64,000 bases of DNA from Alphaproteobacteria bacterium (GCA_016869215.1 VGEP01000009.1:1-64000); one strand, 5' to 3'. Positions 32,192 through 43,894 are shown, counted from the stretch's first letter. The notes: generated by a model not told the origin, from the letters alone. Numbers and translations are program-made.

Positions 32192-33844
32192 TCAGCCATG
32201 CCCGCTGACGCGGCGCAGCACGGCGGCAGCGTCGGTTGCCGCGTTGCCGCGCCAGGCGACGATCTGGTCGGGGCGGATCAGCGCGAGATCGGCCCCGTAG
32301 AGCTCGCGTGCCTCGCCGGTTGTGACGTCGACCACCGAGAGCGGCACACCGAGCGTCTTCGCGGCCTCCGCGAAAGGCGAAGCATCCGGCGATTTCGGTC
32401 CGAGCCGCAGCAACGTGAACTCGAAACCGAACGCGTCATAGATCGAGCGATCGTCAGGCAGCCACAGATGCGGCGCACGGCCGCCGGGACAGGCGGTCGG
32501 CACGTATTCGTTCGGCCTGTCGGGCGGCGGCGACGTGCCGTCCGGCACGACGATCGGCGAGCCGTCGTAACGGCCGCCGAAGGTGACGCCCGGAATGTTG
32601 AACTCGAACCGTGCGTGATGGTTGTAGTGGTCGCCGGCCTTCTTGCGCGCGGCATCGCCGGCAGGGCCGTCGTCCTCGATCTCGAGCGCCAGCGGAAACA
32701 GTCCAACCGAGTCGGCGAAGCCGCGCGCGTAGGCGGTGTTGCGCTTGGCCAGCGCCTGGCGCTCGATCTCGTAGCTTGCAAGCAGCGCGGGCCCGCCCCA
32801 GCCGTTCAGCACGGCTGCGAGCTTCCAGCCGAGATTGACCGCGTCCTCGACCGCGGTGTTGTAGCCGAGCCCTCCGGTCGGCGTGAACAGATGCGCGGCG
32901 TCACCGCCGAGGAACACGCGGTCGCGGCCGAACTTCTCCGCCACCAGCGTGTAACCGGCGTTCCAGGACGAACGGCCGATGAGTTCGATGTCGAGCGGGG
33001 CGCCGAAGCCCTCGTGGAACATCGCGACGGCCTCGGCGTCGGAGATTTGTTCGGCGCGCTGATCCGGCCTGATCTGGGTGTGGAACGTGAACTCGTCGAT
33101 GCCGTTCACCGACGCCATGAAGGCACGGCGGTGGTGGTTGATCGCCCAGTACATCCACGCCTTCGGATGCGGCAGCACGTCATAGAATTTCGGCGCCCGG
33201 AAATGGATCGCGAACATCCGGCCGCCCATGATGTCGCGCACAGCGCTGGTTTCGCCGATATAGTTGGTGCCCAGCGCCTTGCGCGTGCCGCTGCCGCCGC
33301 CGTCTGCGCCGAGCATGTAGGCCGCGCGCAGCGTGGTGCGCTCGCCGCCGCGCTCGGCGTCGACTTCGACGCCGTTGCCGGTATCGTGGAACGCGGTCAC
33401 GCGCCAGCCGGGCCGCAGCGACACCGTGGGACAGGCGGCGGCCTCCGCGCGCAGCACGTCCTCGACGAAAATCTGCGACACGCGGTGCGGCAGCTCGGCG
33501 GCGCTCCATGAGCCGGACAGCGTCTTCACCATCATGCGCGCGGCGCGCGACGACGGCAGGCTGAAGCGGGCCAGTTCATGTTTGGTGTAGCGGGTGAAAT
33601 AGGCGATGTCGGTCGGGTAGTCGGGCGGCAGCCCCTCCGCGCGCACCTTGTCGGCGAAGCCGAGGCGGCGGTAGTGCTCCATGGTGCGGGCCTGGGTGGC
33701 GTTCGCCGACGGGAACCGCGAGGGCGTTGCCTTTTCTTCAAGCAGGATGGCGCCGATCCCGCGCCGGCCCAATTCGATGGCGAGCGTGAGCCCACACGGG
33801 CCGCCGCCGACGATGATTACCGCGCAATCCCGACGCCTGTTCAC
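32192..33844 (-). CDS. FAD-dependent aromatic monooxygenase (phenol hydroxylase/MhpA-like)
   Basis: 550 residues; the start is GTG at 33844, 64 bp from the divergent dehydrogenase. FAD-binding motif VIIVGGGPCGLTLAIELGRRG, the DG-type motif MLGADGGGSGTRKALG, and GGDAAHLFTPTGGLGYNTAVEDAVNLGWKL are complete. The C-terminal thioredoxin-like domain is present, as in the TfdB/MhpA group. Probably hydroxylates a ring compound with NAD(P)H and O2. Same direction as the amidohydrolase, 72 bp apart; likely an operon. Confidence 0.9.
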   Translation of the reverse strand: MNRRRDCAVIIVGGGPCGLTLAIELGRRGIGAILLEEKATPSRFPSANATQARTMEHYRRLGFADKVRAEGLPPDYPTDIAYFTRYTKHELARFSLPSSRAARMMVKTLSGSWSAAELPHRVSQIFVEDVLRAEAAACPTVSLRPGWRVTAFHDTGNGVEVDAERGGERTTLRAAYMLGADGGGSGTRKALGTNYIGETSAVRDIMGGRMFAIHFRAPKFYDVLPHPKAWMYWAINHHRRAFMASVNGIDEFTFHTQIRPDQRAEQISDAEAVAMFHEGFGAPLDIELIGRSSWNAGYTLVAEKFGRDRVFLGGDAAHLFTPTGGLGYNTAVEDAVNLGWKLAAVLNGWGGPALLASYEIERQALAKRNTAYARGFADSVGLFPLALEIEDDGPAGDAARKKAGDHYNHHARFEFNIPGVTFGGRYDGSPIVVPDGTSPPPDRPNEYVPTACPGGRAPHLWLPDDRSIYDAFGFEFTLLRLGPKSPDASPFAEAAKTLGVPLSVVDVTTGEARELYGADLALIRPDQIVAWRGNAATDAAAVLRRVSGHG

Positions 33845-33908
33845 TGCATTCCCCGCATGACGTTTCCGGCGCTATAATACCCGCTGGAGCCAAACGAGGA
33901 ACGACACG

Positions 33909-34754
33909 ATGAATCCGACTGTAGCGGTGGTGGCGCAAGGCGCGATGGGTGCGGGGGTGGGCGGACGCCTGGCGGAGCGCGGCCTGCACGTCGTCACGTC
34001 GCTGGCCGGCCGCAGCGATGCCAGTGTCAAGCGGGCGCGAGAGGCCGGCATGGTCGCGGTCTCGGATCAGGAGTGCGCGCAGGCCGACTATTTCCTATCG
34101 ATCCTCCCGCCGAATGAGGCGTTGGCTCTGGCGAAGAAAATGGCCGCTTTGATCGGACCGAGCAACAAGAAGCCGGTCTACGTCGACTGCAACGCGGTGA
34201 GCCCCCCGACGAAGATCGAGATCGGCAAGGTCATCGTCGAATCCGGCGCTCCGTTCATCGACGTCGGCATCATCGGGCTGCCGCCGCAGAACGATGGTTC
34301 GAGCCCGTGGCTGCATGCATCGGGGCCGGACGCCTCACGCTTTGCGCCAATCGGCGACTTCGGCGTCAACGTCAACGTGATCGAGGGGCCGATCGGCGCC
34401 GCCTCCGCGCTCAAGATGTCCTACGCGGGCATCACCAAGGGCGTGACGGCGCTGGGCTCGATGATGATGCTGGCCGCGACCCGCGCCGGCGCTGCGCAAG
34501 GGCTCCGCAACGAGCTTGAGCGCGGCCAGAAGACGCTGCTGCCGTGGTTTCAGCGCGCGATTCCGGGGATGTATTCGAAAGCTTATCGCTTCGTCGGCGA
34601 GATGGACGAAATTGCCGACTTCGTCGGCGACGATCCTGCGGCGCGGAAGATGTACGAGGCCATCAGCGAATTCTACACGCGTCTGGCCGCCGACTTCGAA
34701 GGCAAGCAGGAGGAGACCGGTGCGCTGACCGAAATCCTCAAGCCCAGACAATAG
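33909..34754 (+). CDS. NAD(P)-dependent dehydrogenase with DUF1932 C-terminal domain
   Basis: 281 residues. The Rossmann start VAVVAQGAMGAGVGGRLAERGLHVV and the hydroxyisobutyrate-dehydrogenase-like body (YVDCNAVSPPTKIEIG, FIDVGIIGLPP) are clear. GPIGAASALKMSYAGITKGVTALGSMM carries the conserved catalytic-type lysine. The C-terminal half is the DUF1932 helical domain. Substrate unknown. Divergent from the monooxygenase and 26 bp before pobA, so probably first in a plus-strand operon. Confidence 0.86.
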   Translation: MNPTVAVVAQGAMGAGVGGRLAERGLHVVTSLAGRSDASVKRAREAGMVAVSDQECAQADYFLSILPPNEALALAKKMAALIGPSNKKPVYVDCNAVSPPTKIEIGKVIVESGAPFIDVGIIGLPPQNDGSSPWLHASGPDASRFAPIGDFGVNVNVIEGPIGAASALKMSYAGITKGVTALGSMMMLAATRAGAAQGLRNELERGQKTLLPWFQRAIPGMYSKAYRFVGEMDEIADFVGDDPAARKMYEAISEFYTRLAADFEGKQEETGALTEILKPRQ

Positions 34755-34780
34755 CCGACGACGCGCAGCGTCCCAATCCC

Positions 34781-35959
34781 ATGCGCACGCAAGTCGGTAT
34801 CGTCGGCGCGGGGCCCGCGGGGCTGTTCCTGTCGCTGTTGTTGCAGCGCGCCGGCATCGACTGCGTGGTGCTGGAGTCGCGCAGCCGCGACTATGTCGAG
34901 AGCCGCGTGCGCGCGGGCGTGCTGGAGCAGGGCACGGTCGATCTGATGGCCGATCTCGGCGTGGACGCGCGGCTGCGCCGCGAATGCATGATCGACGCGG
35001 CGCTCGACATCCGTTTTTCCGGCAAGCTCATCCACCTCGACCTGCCGGGCATGTCCGGCGGCAAGGTGGCGCACATCTACGGCCAGCAGGAGGTGGTGAA
35101 GGATTTGATCGCGGCGCGGCTGGAGCGCGGCGGCGCGCTGCTGTTCGAGGCCGAAGTCTCACGGCTCGACGGCCTGAAGAGCGGCCGGCCGACGATCCAC
35201 TTCACGCACGGCGGCAAGGCCCAGATGCTGGAGTGCGATGTGATCGCCGGCTGCGACGGTTTCCACGGCGTCTGCCGGCCGGCGATCCCGGCCGATGTGC
35301 TGACAATCTACGACCGCGAGTTTGCCTGCGGCTGGCTCGGCGTGCTGTCGGAATCGCCGCCACTCGCCGAAATGACGTATGCCAATCACGACCGCGGCTT
35401 CGCGCTGGCGAGCCGGCGCTCGCCGCAAGTCTCGCGGCTCTACGTGCAATGCGATCCCGACGACGACGTGGCGAACTGGTCCGACGCGCGCATCTGGGAT
35501 GAGCTGCACATCCGCCTCGGCGATCCGGGCCGCGTCGAGCTGAAGGAGGGCCGCATTTTCCAGAAGGGCATCACCCCGGTGCGCTCGTTCGTGTCGGCGC
35601 CGATGCAATTCGGGCGGCTGTTTCTCGCCGGGGACGCCTCGCACATCGTGCCGCCGACCGGTGCCAAGGGCCTCAACCTCGCGGTCGCCGATGTGCGGGT
35701 GCTGTCGCGGGCGCTGATCGAGTATTTCAAGACCGGTGCGGACGCGCGGCTCGAACTCTATTCGGACACCTGCCTCAAGCGCGTGTGGAAGGTGGTGCGC
35801 TACTCAACCTACATGACCACGCTGCTGCATCGTTTTCCGGGCCAGACCGCGTTCGAGCGGCAGGTGCAACTGGCCGAGCTCGACTACGTGCTGAACTCGC
35901 ACGCCGCCTCGACCACGATCGCGGAAAACTACGTCGGCCTGCCGTACGAGGAGGATTGA
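34781..35959 (+). CDS. pobA: 4-hydroxybenzoate 3-monooxygenase
   Basis: 392 residues from the ATG at 34781 (MRTQVGIVGAGPAGLF). It converts 4-hydroxybenzoate to protocatechuate using NADPH and O2. FAD motifs GAGPAGLFLSLLL, and GDASHIVPPTGAKGLNLAVADVRVLSRAL, together with VLESRSRDYVESRVRAGVLEQGTVDLM and YGQQEVVKDLIAARL, are those of PobA, and length matches (394 in Pseudomonas). No pobR or pca genes are in view. Substrate specificity within the family should be taken as probable. Confidence 0.9.
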   Translation: MRTQVGIVGAGPAGLFLSLLLQRAGIDCVVLESRSRDYVESRVRAGVLEQGTVDLMADLGVDARLRRECMIDAALDIRFSGKLIHLDLPGMSGGKVAHIYGQQEVVKDLIAARLERGGALLFEAEVSRLDGLKSGRPTIHFTHGGKAQMLECDVIAGCDGFHGVCRPAIPADVLTIYDREFACGWLGVLSESPPLAEMTYANHDRGFALASRRSPQVSRLYVQCDPDDDVANWSDARIWDELHIRLGDPGRVELKEGRIFQKGITPVRSFVSAPMQFGRLFLAGDASHIVPPTGAKGLNLAVADVRVLSRALIEYFKTGADARLELYSDTCLKRVWKVVRYSTYMTTLLHRFPGQTAFERQVQLAELDYVLNSHAASTTIAENYVGLPYEED

Positions 35960-36034
35960 CCGGACCGCTCCGGCTTGACGACGGTATGGCTCCTTACCAT
36001 GCTGCCCGCACAACAACGCGGATGGGAGGGCACC

Positions 36035-37027
36035 ATGACGAGCCGTCGAGTCTGTCTTCGGTCCTTGGGCGCATTGGGTTTTGCGGCCCTGATCGCCGGG
36101 CTGCCCGCGGATGCGCCGGCGCAATCACAGTCCTATCCGAACCGTCCTATCCGCTTCCTGATCCATACTGCGCCCGGCAGCCTGGTCGACGTGCTCGGCC
36201 GGATCGTGGCGCAGGAGCTGGGCGAGCGGCTCGGCCAGACGCTGGTGGTCGACAACCGGCCCGGCGCCGCGACCATGATCGCGGCCGAGCAACTCATCCG
36301 CTCGCCGGCCGACGGCTACACGCTGATGATCAACACGTCCGAGTCGACCATGCTGCCGTTCCTCAAGCGCAGCTACAAATACGACCCGGTCAAGGATTTT
36401 ACCCCGATCGCGCTGGCTGTGACGTCGTGGACCGTGTTCGCGGTCAATCCCAAGGTCCAGGCCAACACGCTGCAGGAGCTGGTGGCGTTGTCGAAGACGC
36501 AAGGCGGCGGCATCCGCGTCGGCCACGGCGGCACCGGCGGCGCGCTCCATATCGCGGTCGAGATGCTCAAGCTCAGAAGCGGCGGCAACTTCGTGCACGT
36601 GCCGTATCGCGGCGGCGGGCCGGCGGCACAGGATGCTATCGCAGGGCAGATCGAAGGGGTGTCGATGGGCATCGCGTCGACACGCATCGCCGAGGGCGGC
36701 AAGCTGCGCGTCATTGCGCAGGCCGGACCGCGCCGGCATCCGATACTTCCCAATGTGCCGACGACAGGCGAGGCCGGGTTCACCGACGTTCAGATGGAAA
36801 CCTGGTTCGGGCTGGTCGGGCCGCCGAACCTGCCGAAGGAGATCGCGGACCGCATTGCGGGCGCGCTCGCGGAGGTCTCCAGGCAGCCGGCTTACCAGGA
36901 GCGGCTGTTCAAGCTCGGGATGGCGGTCGACTACAAGACCGGCCCGGACTTGATCGCATTCATCAACCGGAACACCGCGAAATGGAAAGAACTGATCCCG
37001 GCGATGGGCATCCCGCAAGTCGATTGA
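36035..37027 (+). CDS. Tripartite tricarboxylate transporter (Bug-type) substrate-binding protein
   Basis: 330 residues from the ATG at 36035 (MTSRRVCLRSLGALGF; GGGAGGG upstream). Signal peptide with an Arg-Arg at positions 4-5 and hydrophobic GALGFAALIAGLPA, cleavage near APAQSQSYP, followed by the family start YPNRPIRFLIHTAPGSLVDVLGRIVAQEL. PADGYTLMINTS and FVHVPYRGGGPAAQDAIAGQ also match. Context with pobA suggests uptake of an aromatic acid, but no TctAB genes are adjacent. Orphan receptor. Confidence 0.9.
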   Translation: MTSRRVCLRSLGALGFAALIAGLPADAPAQSQSYPNRPIRFLIHTAPGSLVDVLGRIVAQELGERLGQTLVVDNRPGAATMIAAEQLIRSPADGYTLMINTSESTMLPFLKRSYKYDPVKDFTPIALAVTSWTVFAVNPKVQANTLQELVALSKTQGGGIRVGHGGTGGALHIAVEMLKLRSGGNFVHVPYRGGGPAAQDAIAGQIEGVSMGIASTRIAEGGKLRVIAQAGPRRHPILPNVPTTGEAGFTDVQMETWFGLVGPPNLPKEIADRIAGALAEVSRQPAYQERLFKLGMAVDYKTGPDLIAFINRNTAKWKELIPAMGIPQVD

Positions 37028-37092
37028 TCCGGAACGCATTTTCGATTCGCGAGCGGCGGCGCATTCCGCGCCGGCCGGATGGAGCATGACAG

Positions 37093-37977
37093 ATGGCAAA
37101 GTCGAAGAAGGCGGGTGGCGCCACGGGACGTGCGCTCACCTGGCCGAACGGCAAGAAGGTCGCGGTTTCGGTTACGGTGATGTTCGAGATCTGGCCCGAC
37201 GACAGCGCGCCGAGCTACTCGGTGCAGACCTCGCATCTGAGGAAGGGCACGGTGGATCATGCGTCCAAGGCCTGGGCCACCTACGGCGGACGCGTCGGGG
37301 TCTGGCGGTTGATGCGGATGCTGGAGCGGCTCGGCGTCCCGGCGACGTTCTTTGTCAACGCCCGCTGCACAGAGGTCTATCCCGACGCGGTGAAGCAGAT
37401 CGCCAGGTCGGGCTTCGACATCGCCGGGCATTCCTACACCCAGGACGACCTGCCGTCGTATTTCGCGCCGGAAGAGCAGGACAAGCTGATCCGCAGGAGC
37501 GTCGATCTGCTGGAGGGCTGCGCCGGCAAGAAGGTCACCGGCTGGGGCAGCCCGGTGGTTGCGTTCACGCCGGAGACCGCTGGCCTGCTCAAGAAGAACG
37601 GCCTGTACTGGACCTGCGACGTCACCTACGCGGACTTGCCGATCAAGATCGCCACGCCGCATGGACCGATCGCGGGCGTGCCCACGACCGATTTCTCCGA
37701 CAACCGAGTGCTGCGCGCCTCGACGCGCGACCTCTACGACGTTCACCGCGGTACGTTCGACTACCTGCGGCAGAACGAATCGATCGCGCTCCAAACCCTG
37801 GTGATCCACTGCCAGTTCGGCGGCCGGCCGCTCGTCACAGCGGTTCTGATGGAGCTGTTCAAGTACATGCAAAAGTCGCGCGACGCCTGGTTCACGACCC
37901 ACGCGACGCTGGCGGACTGGGCGCTGAAGCAGAAGGTGGACGAGCACACCTATCAAAGCCGATACTTCGGGGGCTGA
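37093..37977 (+). CDS. Polysaccharide deacetylase (NodB)-fold protein
   Basis: 294 residues. The NodB fold is suggested by VAVSVTVMFEIWPDD, MLERLGVPATFFVNARCTEVYPDAVKQIARSGFDIAGHSYTQDD, and the late GWGSPVVAFTPETAGLLKKNGLYWTCDVTYAD. The usual HSxxH metal motif reads GHSYTQDD, so the second His is missing, as in some HpPgdA/PuuE-like members that act on small amides and not on polysaccharide. Cytosolic (no signal peptide). Given its catabolic neighbours, a hydrolytic role on a small substrate is more likely. Confidence 0.82.
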   Translation: MAKSKKAGGATGRALTWPNGKKVAVSVTVMFEIWPDDSAPSYSVQTSHLRKGTVDHASKAWATYGGRVGVWRLMRMLERLGVPATFFVNARCTEVYPDAVKQIARSGFDIAGHSYTQDDLPSYFAPEEQDKLIRRSVDLLEGCAGKKVTGWGSPVVAFTPETAGLLKKNGLYWTCDVTYADLPIKIATPHGPIAGVPTTDFSDNRVLRASTRDLYDVHRGTFDYLRQNESIALQTLVIHCQFGGRPLVTAVLMELFKYMQKSRDAWFTTHATLADWALKQKVDEHTYQSRYFGG

Positions 37978-38007
37978 GACCGCGTTTCTGACCACCGAGG
38001 AACTGCC

Positions 38008-38868
38008 ATGCCCTACGCCACCACCTCCGACAGCGTCCGGCTCTACTACGAAGAGGCCGGCAGCGGCACGCCAATCGTGTTCGTGCACGAGTTCGCGGGC
38101 GACCACCGCAACTGGGAGCCCCAGATGCGGTACTTCGCGCGGATGCACCGCTGCATCGCTTACGCGGCGCGCGGCTACAAACCGTCCGACGTGCCGCCGG
38201 ACCCGAAGTCCTATTCGTACAAGCACTGGGCGAGCGACGTCTGCGCCGTGCTCGATCATCTCAAGATCGACAAGGCGCATATCGTCGGGCTTTCGATGGG
38301 CGGCTACACCACCGCGGTGATGGGCTTCATGTTTCCGCAGCGCGCGCGATCGCTGACCATCGCCGGCGCCGGCTCGGGTTCGATCCCCTCGCGCATGGAG
38401 GAGATGCGCAAGGGCTGGCGTCAGATTGCCGACGATTTCGAGAAGAAGGGCACGCCCGAAGTGGTGAAGGGCTACGGCATGAGCCCGCAGCGCATCGCCT
38501 ACATGCTCAAGGACCCGCGCGGCTTCGAGGAGTTCAACCGCATGTTCGCCGAGCACGACTCGAAGGGCTCGGCCAACACCATGCGAGGCTTCCAGTGCGA
38601 GCGGCCGCCGATCTACGACTTCGAGGCGCAGTTCAAGACCATCACGGTGCCGGCGCTGATCGTGGTCGGCGACGAGGACGATCCTTGTTTGGAGCCGAGC
38701 GTGTTCATGAAGCGCGTGATCCCGACGTCCGGTCTGGTGGTGATGCCCAAGACCGGGCACGTCGTGAATCAGGAGGAGCCCGCACTGTTCAACCAAGTCG
38801 TCGCCGATTTCATCGCGCGCGTCGAGGCCGGCCGCTGGCCGACACGCGATCCGCGCTCGGTCGGGTGA
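38008..38868 (+). CDS. Alpha/beta-fold hydrolase
   Basis: 286 residues. The nucleophile elbow GLSMGGYTTAV (GxSxG), the acid in VVGDEDDPCLE and the histidine in KTGHVVNQEEP form the catalytic triad. An oxyanion-hole HEFAGDHRNW follows PIVFVHEF. No signal peptide. It resembles ring-cleavage product or ester hydrolases in the 3-oxoadipate enol-lactonase group; the substrate is unknown. Last gene of the plus-strand set beginning at 33909. Confidence 0.86.
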   Translation: MPYATTSDSVRLYYEEAGSGTPIVFVHEFAGDHRNWEPQMRYFARMHRCIAYAARGYKPSDVPPDPKSYSYKHWASDVCAVLDHLKIDKAHIVGLSMGGYTTAVMGFMFPQRARSLTIAGAGSGSIPSRMEEMRKGWRQIADDFEKKGTPEVVKGYGMSPQRIAYMLKDPRGFEEFNRMFAEHDSKGSANTMRGFQCERPPIYDFEAQFKTITVPALIVVGDEDDPCLEPSVFMKRVIPTSGLVVMPKTGHVVNQEEPALFNQVVADFIARVEAGRWPTRDPRSVG

Positions 38869-39062
38869 CAGCGTGCGAATCCGGGCGTTTGCCGGGGCAT
38901 ATTCGCGCCGCCGTTCCGGGCCCCGGCAAGGTGTCTCATTTTGGGTTAACTTTGTGGCGAAGAGAGAACAAAAAAGTACGTGAAATCATAGACATATATG
39001 GTTAACGGAAGCCCCGTTCCGCGCTACACTTATCAGGTTGTGGAATTGCGTAACGGAGGCAA

Positions 39063-39590
39063 ATGATGCGTGGCACTGCGTATGCGTTGCTCGCGTTCGG
39101 CGCATTGGCGCTCGGCGCGATGATTCCGAGCCCGGCCGCGGCGGGCTGTTATGGAGACGACTGCGGTTATCGCGAGCGGGCGCCGGTGACCTACTACGAG
39201 TCCGCTCCGCGGACCTACGAGCGGTATGCCGAGCGGCCGTACTATCGCGACCACGCGCCGACCTATCGGGCCCACTACCACGACAGGTCGGCGTACTCCT
39301 ATCGTTCGTCATGCTACGAGCGCTCGAATTGCTACGACCGGCCGGTGGTGAGGACCACCTACGTTGACGGGGGTTACTACCGTCCGTCCTATCGTTCGTA
39401 TTACCGGCCGTACTATCGCAAGCACTACAGCTCCTATCCCTACTATCACCGTCCGCATTACCACACAGTGCGCTACGGCGGCGGCTGGACGCAGACGGGC
39501 TACGGCTATCATGGCGGCTACGCCTACGGCGGCTGCCACACGGCCTACATCCCGTACGGCTGGACCTGGTACCGGGCGCGGAGCTGCTAA
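39063..39590 (+). CDS. Tyrosine-rich exported protein
   Basis: 175 residues from the ATG at 39063 (GGAGG upstream). Signal peptide: MMRGTAYALLAFGALALGAMIPSPAAAG. The mature chain is dominated by Tyr, Arg, His and Gly (about 36 tyrosines counted by hand) in irregular YR/YY/HY repeats, with a few paired cysteines (CYGDDC, SSCYERSNC). No enzymatic domain. Likely a periplasmic or cell-surface protein. Similar tyrosine-rich small proteins are known in Bradyrhizobium-type genomes but their role is unclear. An AT-rich GGTTAAC-containing leader precedes it. Confidence 0.75.
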   Translation: MMRGTAYALLAFGALALGAMIPSPAAAGCYGDDCGYRERAPVTYYESAPRTYERYAERPYYRDHAPTYRAHYHDRSAYSYRSSCYERSNCYDRPVVRTTYVDGGYYRPSYRSYYRPYYRKHYSSYPYYHRPHYHTVRYGGGWTQTGYGYHGGYAYGGCHTAYIPYGWTWYRARSC

Positions 39591-39591
39591 T

Positions 39592-39628
39592 AAAAAGCGA
39601 AGCGCGCCGCACGATCCGCAGCGCGCTT
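39592..39628 (-). terminator. Intrinsic terminator between the Tyr-rich gene and gyrB
   Basis: On the minus strand an 8-bp stem AAGCGCGC/GCGCGCTT is followed by CGCTTTTTA. It lies 63 bp downstream of the gyrB stop (39691) and immediately after the Tyr-rich stop, so it most likely ends gyrB transcription. On the plus strand the hairpin has no T-run. Confidence 0.75.
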
Positions 39629-39690
39629 GCGTGTCCTGATCGAGACTTGAACTGCGCGCGGTTCCCGCCGCCTCCGCGGGACGCGCGCGA

Positions 39691-42153
<2,463 letters not shown>

Positions 42154-42320
42154 TCAGCGCTGATTTGGCACGAAACGGCGGGCTGCGTACAGCGCAATTT
42201 GGCTCGCGTTAATATGTTGATCGCAATGCGGTTTTTGTAGGGACGGGGCCGCAAAAATCTGCATCGGAATCCGGCTGCCGAAGGGTCCTGAGAACGGCGT
42301 GATTCGCGACGTTTGCGGCG

Positions 42321-42581
42321 CTATTTTAAGAGGTGCCGGTCGCGCTGCGGGCTGCGCTCCGGGCCGCCGCCATCTGACTGTTGCGGCAGCAGATGGCGGT
42401 GCAGAGGAGTCCCCGAGGCCTGGTAGTCCGGGACCGGCCGGCAGAAGCCATCGAGCGCGTCGGCCCAGTACTCGACACGCGCGATGTCGTCCCGCAGCCG
42501 GTCGATCGATTCCTGCAAGCGGCGGCCGATCCGCTCTCTCGCCGCGTCGAGCGCGGTCTCACGTTTGTCCCGTGGCGTCAT
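42321..42581 (-). CDS. Small conserved-looking protein between recF and gyrB
   Basis: 86 residues, ATG at 42581. The N-terminal half is helical and charged (TALDAARERIGRRLQESIDRLRDDIARVEYWADALDGF), then a Pro-containing tail. No signal peptide. The first 50 residues look like real coding sequence. The tail is richer in Gln/Arg and less certain. Its role is unknown; its position within the recF-gyrB block suggests a small accessory gene. Confidence 0.65.
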   Translation of the reverse strand: MTPRDKRETALDAARERIGRRLQESIDRLRDDIARVEYWADALDGFCRPVPDYQASGTPLHRHLLPQQSDGGGPERSPQRDRHLLK

Positions 42582-42745
42582 GGTCCGGCAAGCGCGTCCT
42601 TTCTTCCCCGGCTGCGCTGGTTCCGATTGTTTGCGGGCGCGGCGGCGACGGCATCGCCCGCGTCCGTGTCGTTAAGTCCCCGATCGGACGGAATGTTCCT
42701 CGCCGGCGGGCGCACAGTCATGCGCGCAGCGAGGGAACCGCGGCC

Positions 42746-43894
42746 TCAGGCGGCGCGAACGAGACGTCCGGGCGTCACAGTAAACACGTCCGCACCAGTG
42801 GCAATCTCGGCGAAGGCCGCGGGGTCGGCACCGGTCATCCAGACCTGGCCGCCCAGCCGGCCGAGTGCGGCGAACAGCGCGGCGCGCCGGCCTGGGTCGA
42901 GATGCGCCACCACCTCGTCCAGCAGCAGCACAGGCGCAAAGCCGGTCATCTCGGCGACCAGGCCCGCGTGCGCGAGCACGAGCCCGATCAGTAGCGCCTT
43001 CTGCTCGCCGGTCGAGGCATCGGCGGCGGCGATGTTCTTTTGCGGGAAACTGACCGCCAGATCGGTGAGATGCGGCCCGTCGAGGGTGCGGCCCGCCGCG
43101 GCGTCGCGGGCGCGGCCGTCGTGGAGCACTGCGCGGTAGCGATCCTCGATCTCGGCCGCGGGATGGTTCGGCAGCAGCGCCTCCATCCAGCCGTCGAGCG
43201 CGATCTCCGCCGAGGGAAACGCTTCGTCGCGGCGCTTCGCCAGCGCGCCTTGCAGCCGCCGCACGGTCTCGGTGCGGCCGGCCGCGACTGCGACGGCGAG
43301 TTCGGCGGTCTCGTGTTCGACGGCATCGAGCCAGTGCGTGTCGGGGCGCGGTTCTTCGAGCAGGCGGTTGCGTGAGCGCAAGCTGCGCTCCAGCGCCGCG
43401 ACCCGGCCGGTGTGCTCGGCGTCGACCGCAAGCGCAAGCCGGTCGAGGAAGCGGCGGCGCTCGGACGCCGGCCCCATGAACAGCGGGTCCATTGCAGGCG
43501 TCAACCAGGCGATGCGCAGGTGATCGGCAAAGGCGGCGGCCGAGCCGACCGGTTCGCGGTCGATCCGGCATTGCCTCGTGCGCGGCGTTTCGTCGGGGCC
43601 CTGCGGCTCGATGCCGGTGCCGAGCGTCGCGAGCCCCAGCATGCCCTCGATCTCGGCGGACACGGCCCAAGTATCGCCACCTGCGCCGTCGCCTTCGGAG
43701 AACGCGACCTCTTCGAGCGTCGCGCGCCGCAGGCCGCGCCCGGGCGCGAGCAGCGAGATCGCCTCGATCAGGTTGGTCTTGCCGGCGCCGTTCTCGCCGG
43801 TCAGCACAACGAGGTTCGCCGCCGCTTCGAGGCTCGCGGCGCGATAGCTGCGGAAATTGGTCAGCGCCAGGCGGCGAATGCGGGCTGCGGTCAT
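42746..43894 (-). CDS. recF: DNA replication/repair ATPase RecF
   Basis: 382 residues. Walker A is LTGENGAGKTNLIEAISLL; the ABC-type signature region lies around GRTLDGPHL and STGEQKALLIGLVLA; Walker B is APVLLLDEVVAHLDPGRRAALF. It loads RecA at gaps. The start ATG is at 43894, 90 bp after the dnaN stop. Length fits the family. Confidence 0.96.
   Translation of the reverse strand: MTAARIRRLALTNFRSYRAASLEAAANLVVLTGENGAGKTNLIEAISLLAPGRGLRRATLEEVAFSEGDGAGGDTWAVSAEIEGMLGLATLGTGIEPQGPDETPRTRQCRIDREPVGSAAAFADHLRIAWLTPAMDPLFMGPASERRRFLDRLALAVDAEHTGRVAALERSLRSRNRLLEEPRPDTHWLDAVEHETAELAVAVAAGRTETVRRLQGALAKRRDEAFPSAEIALDGWMEALLPNHPAAEIEDRYRAVLHDGRARDAAAGRTLDGPHLTDLAVSFPQKNIAAADASTGEQKALLIGLVLAHAGLVAEMTGFAPVLLLDEVVAHLDPGRRAALFAALGRLGGQVWMTGADPAAFAEIATGADVFTVTPGRLVRAA

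Noticed and set aside
31109-33511. 800-codon plus-strand ORF over the amidohydrolase and monooxygenase
   Set aside because: Antisense to two genes with full motifs; typical GC-driven shadow.
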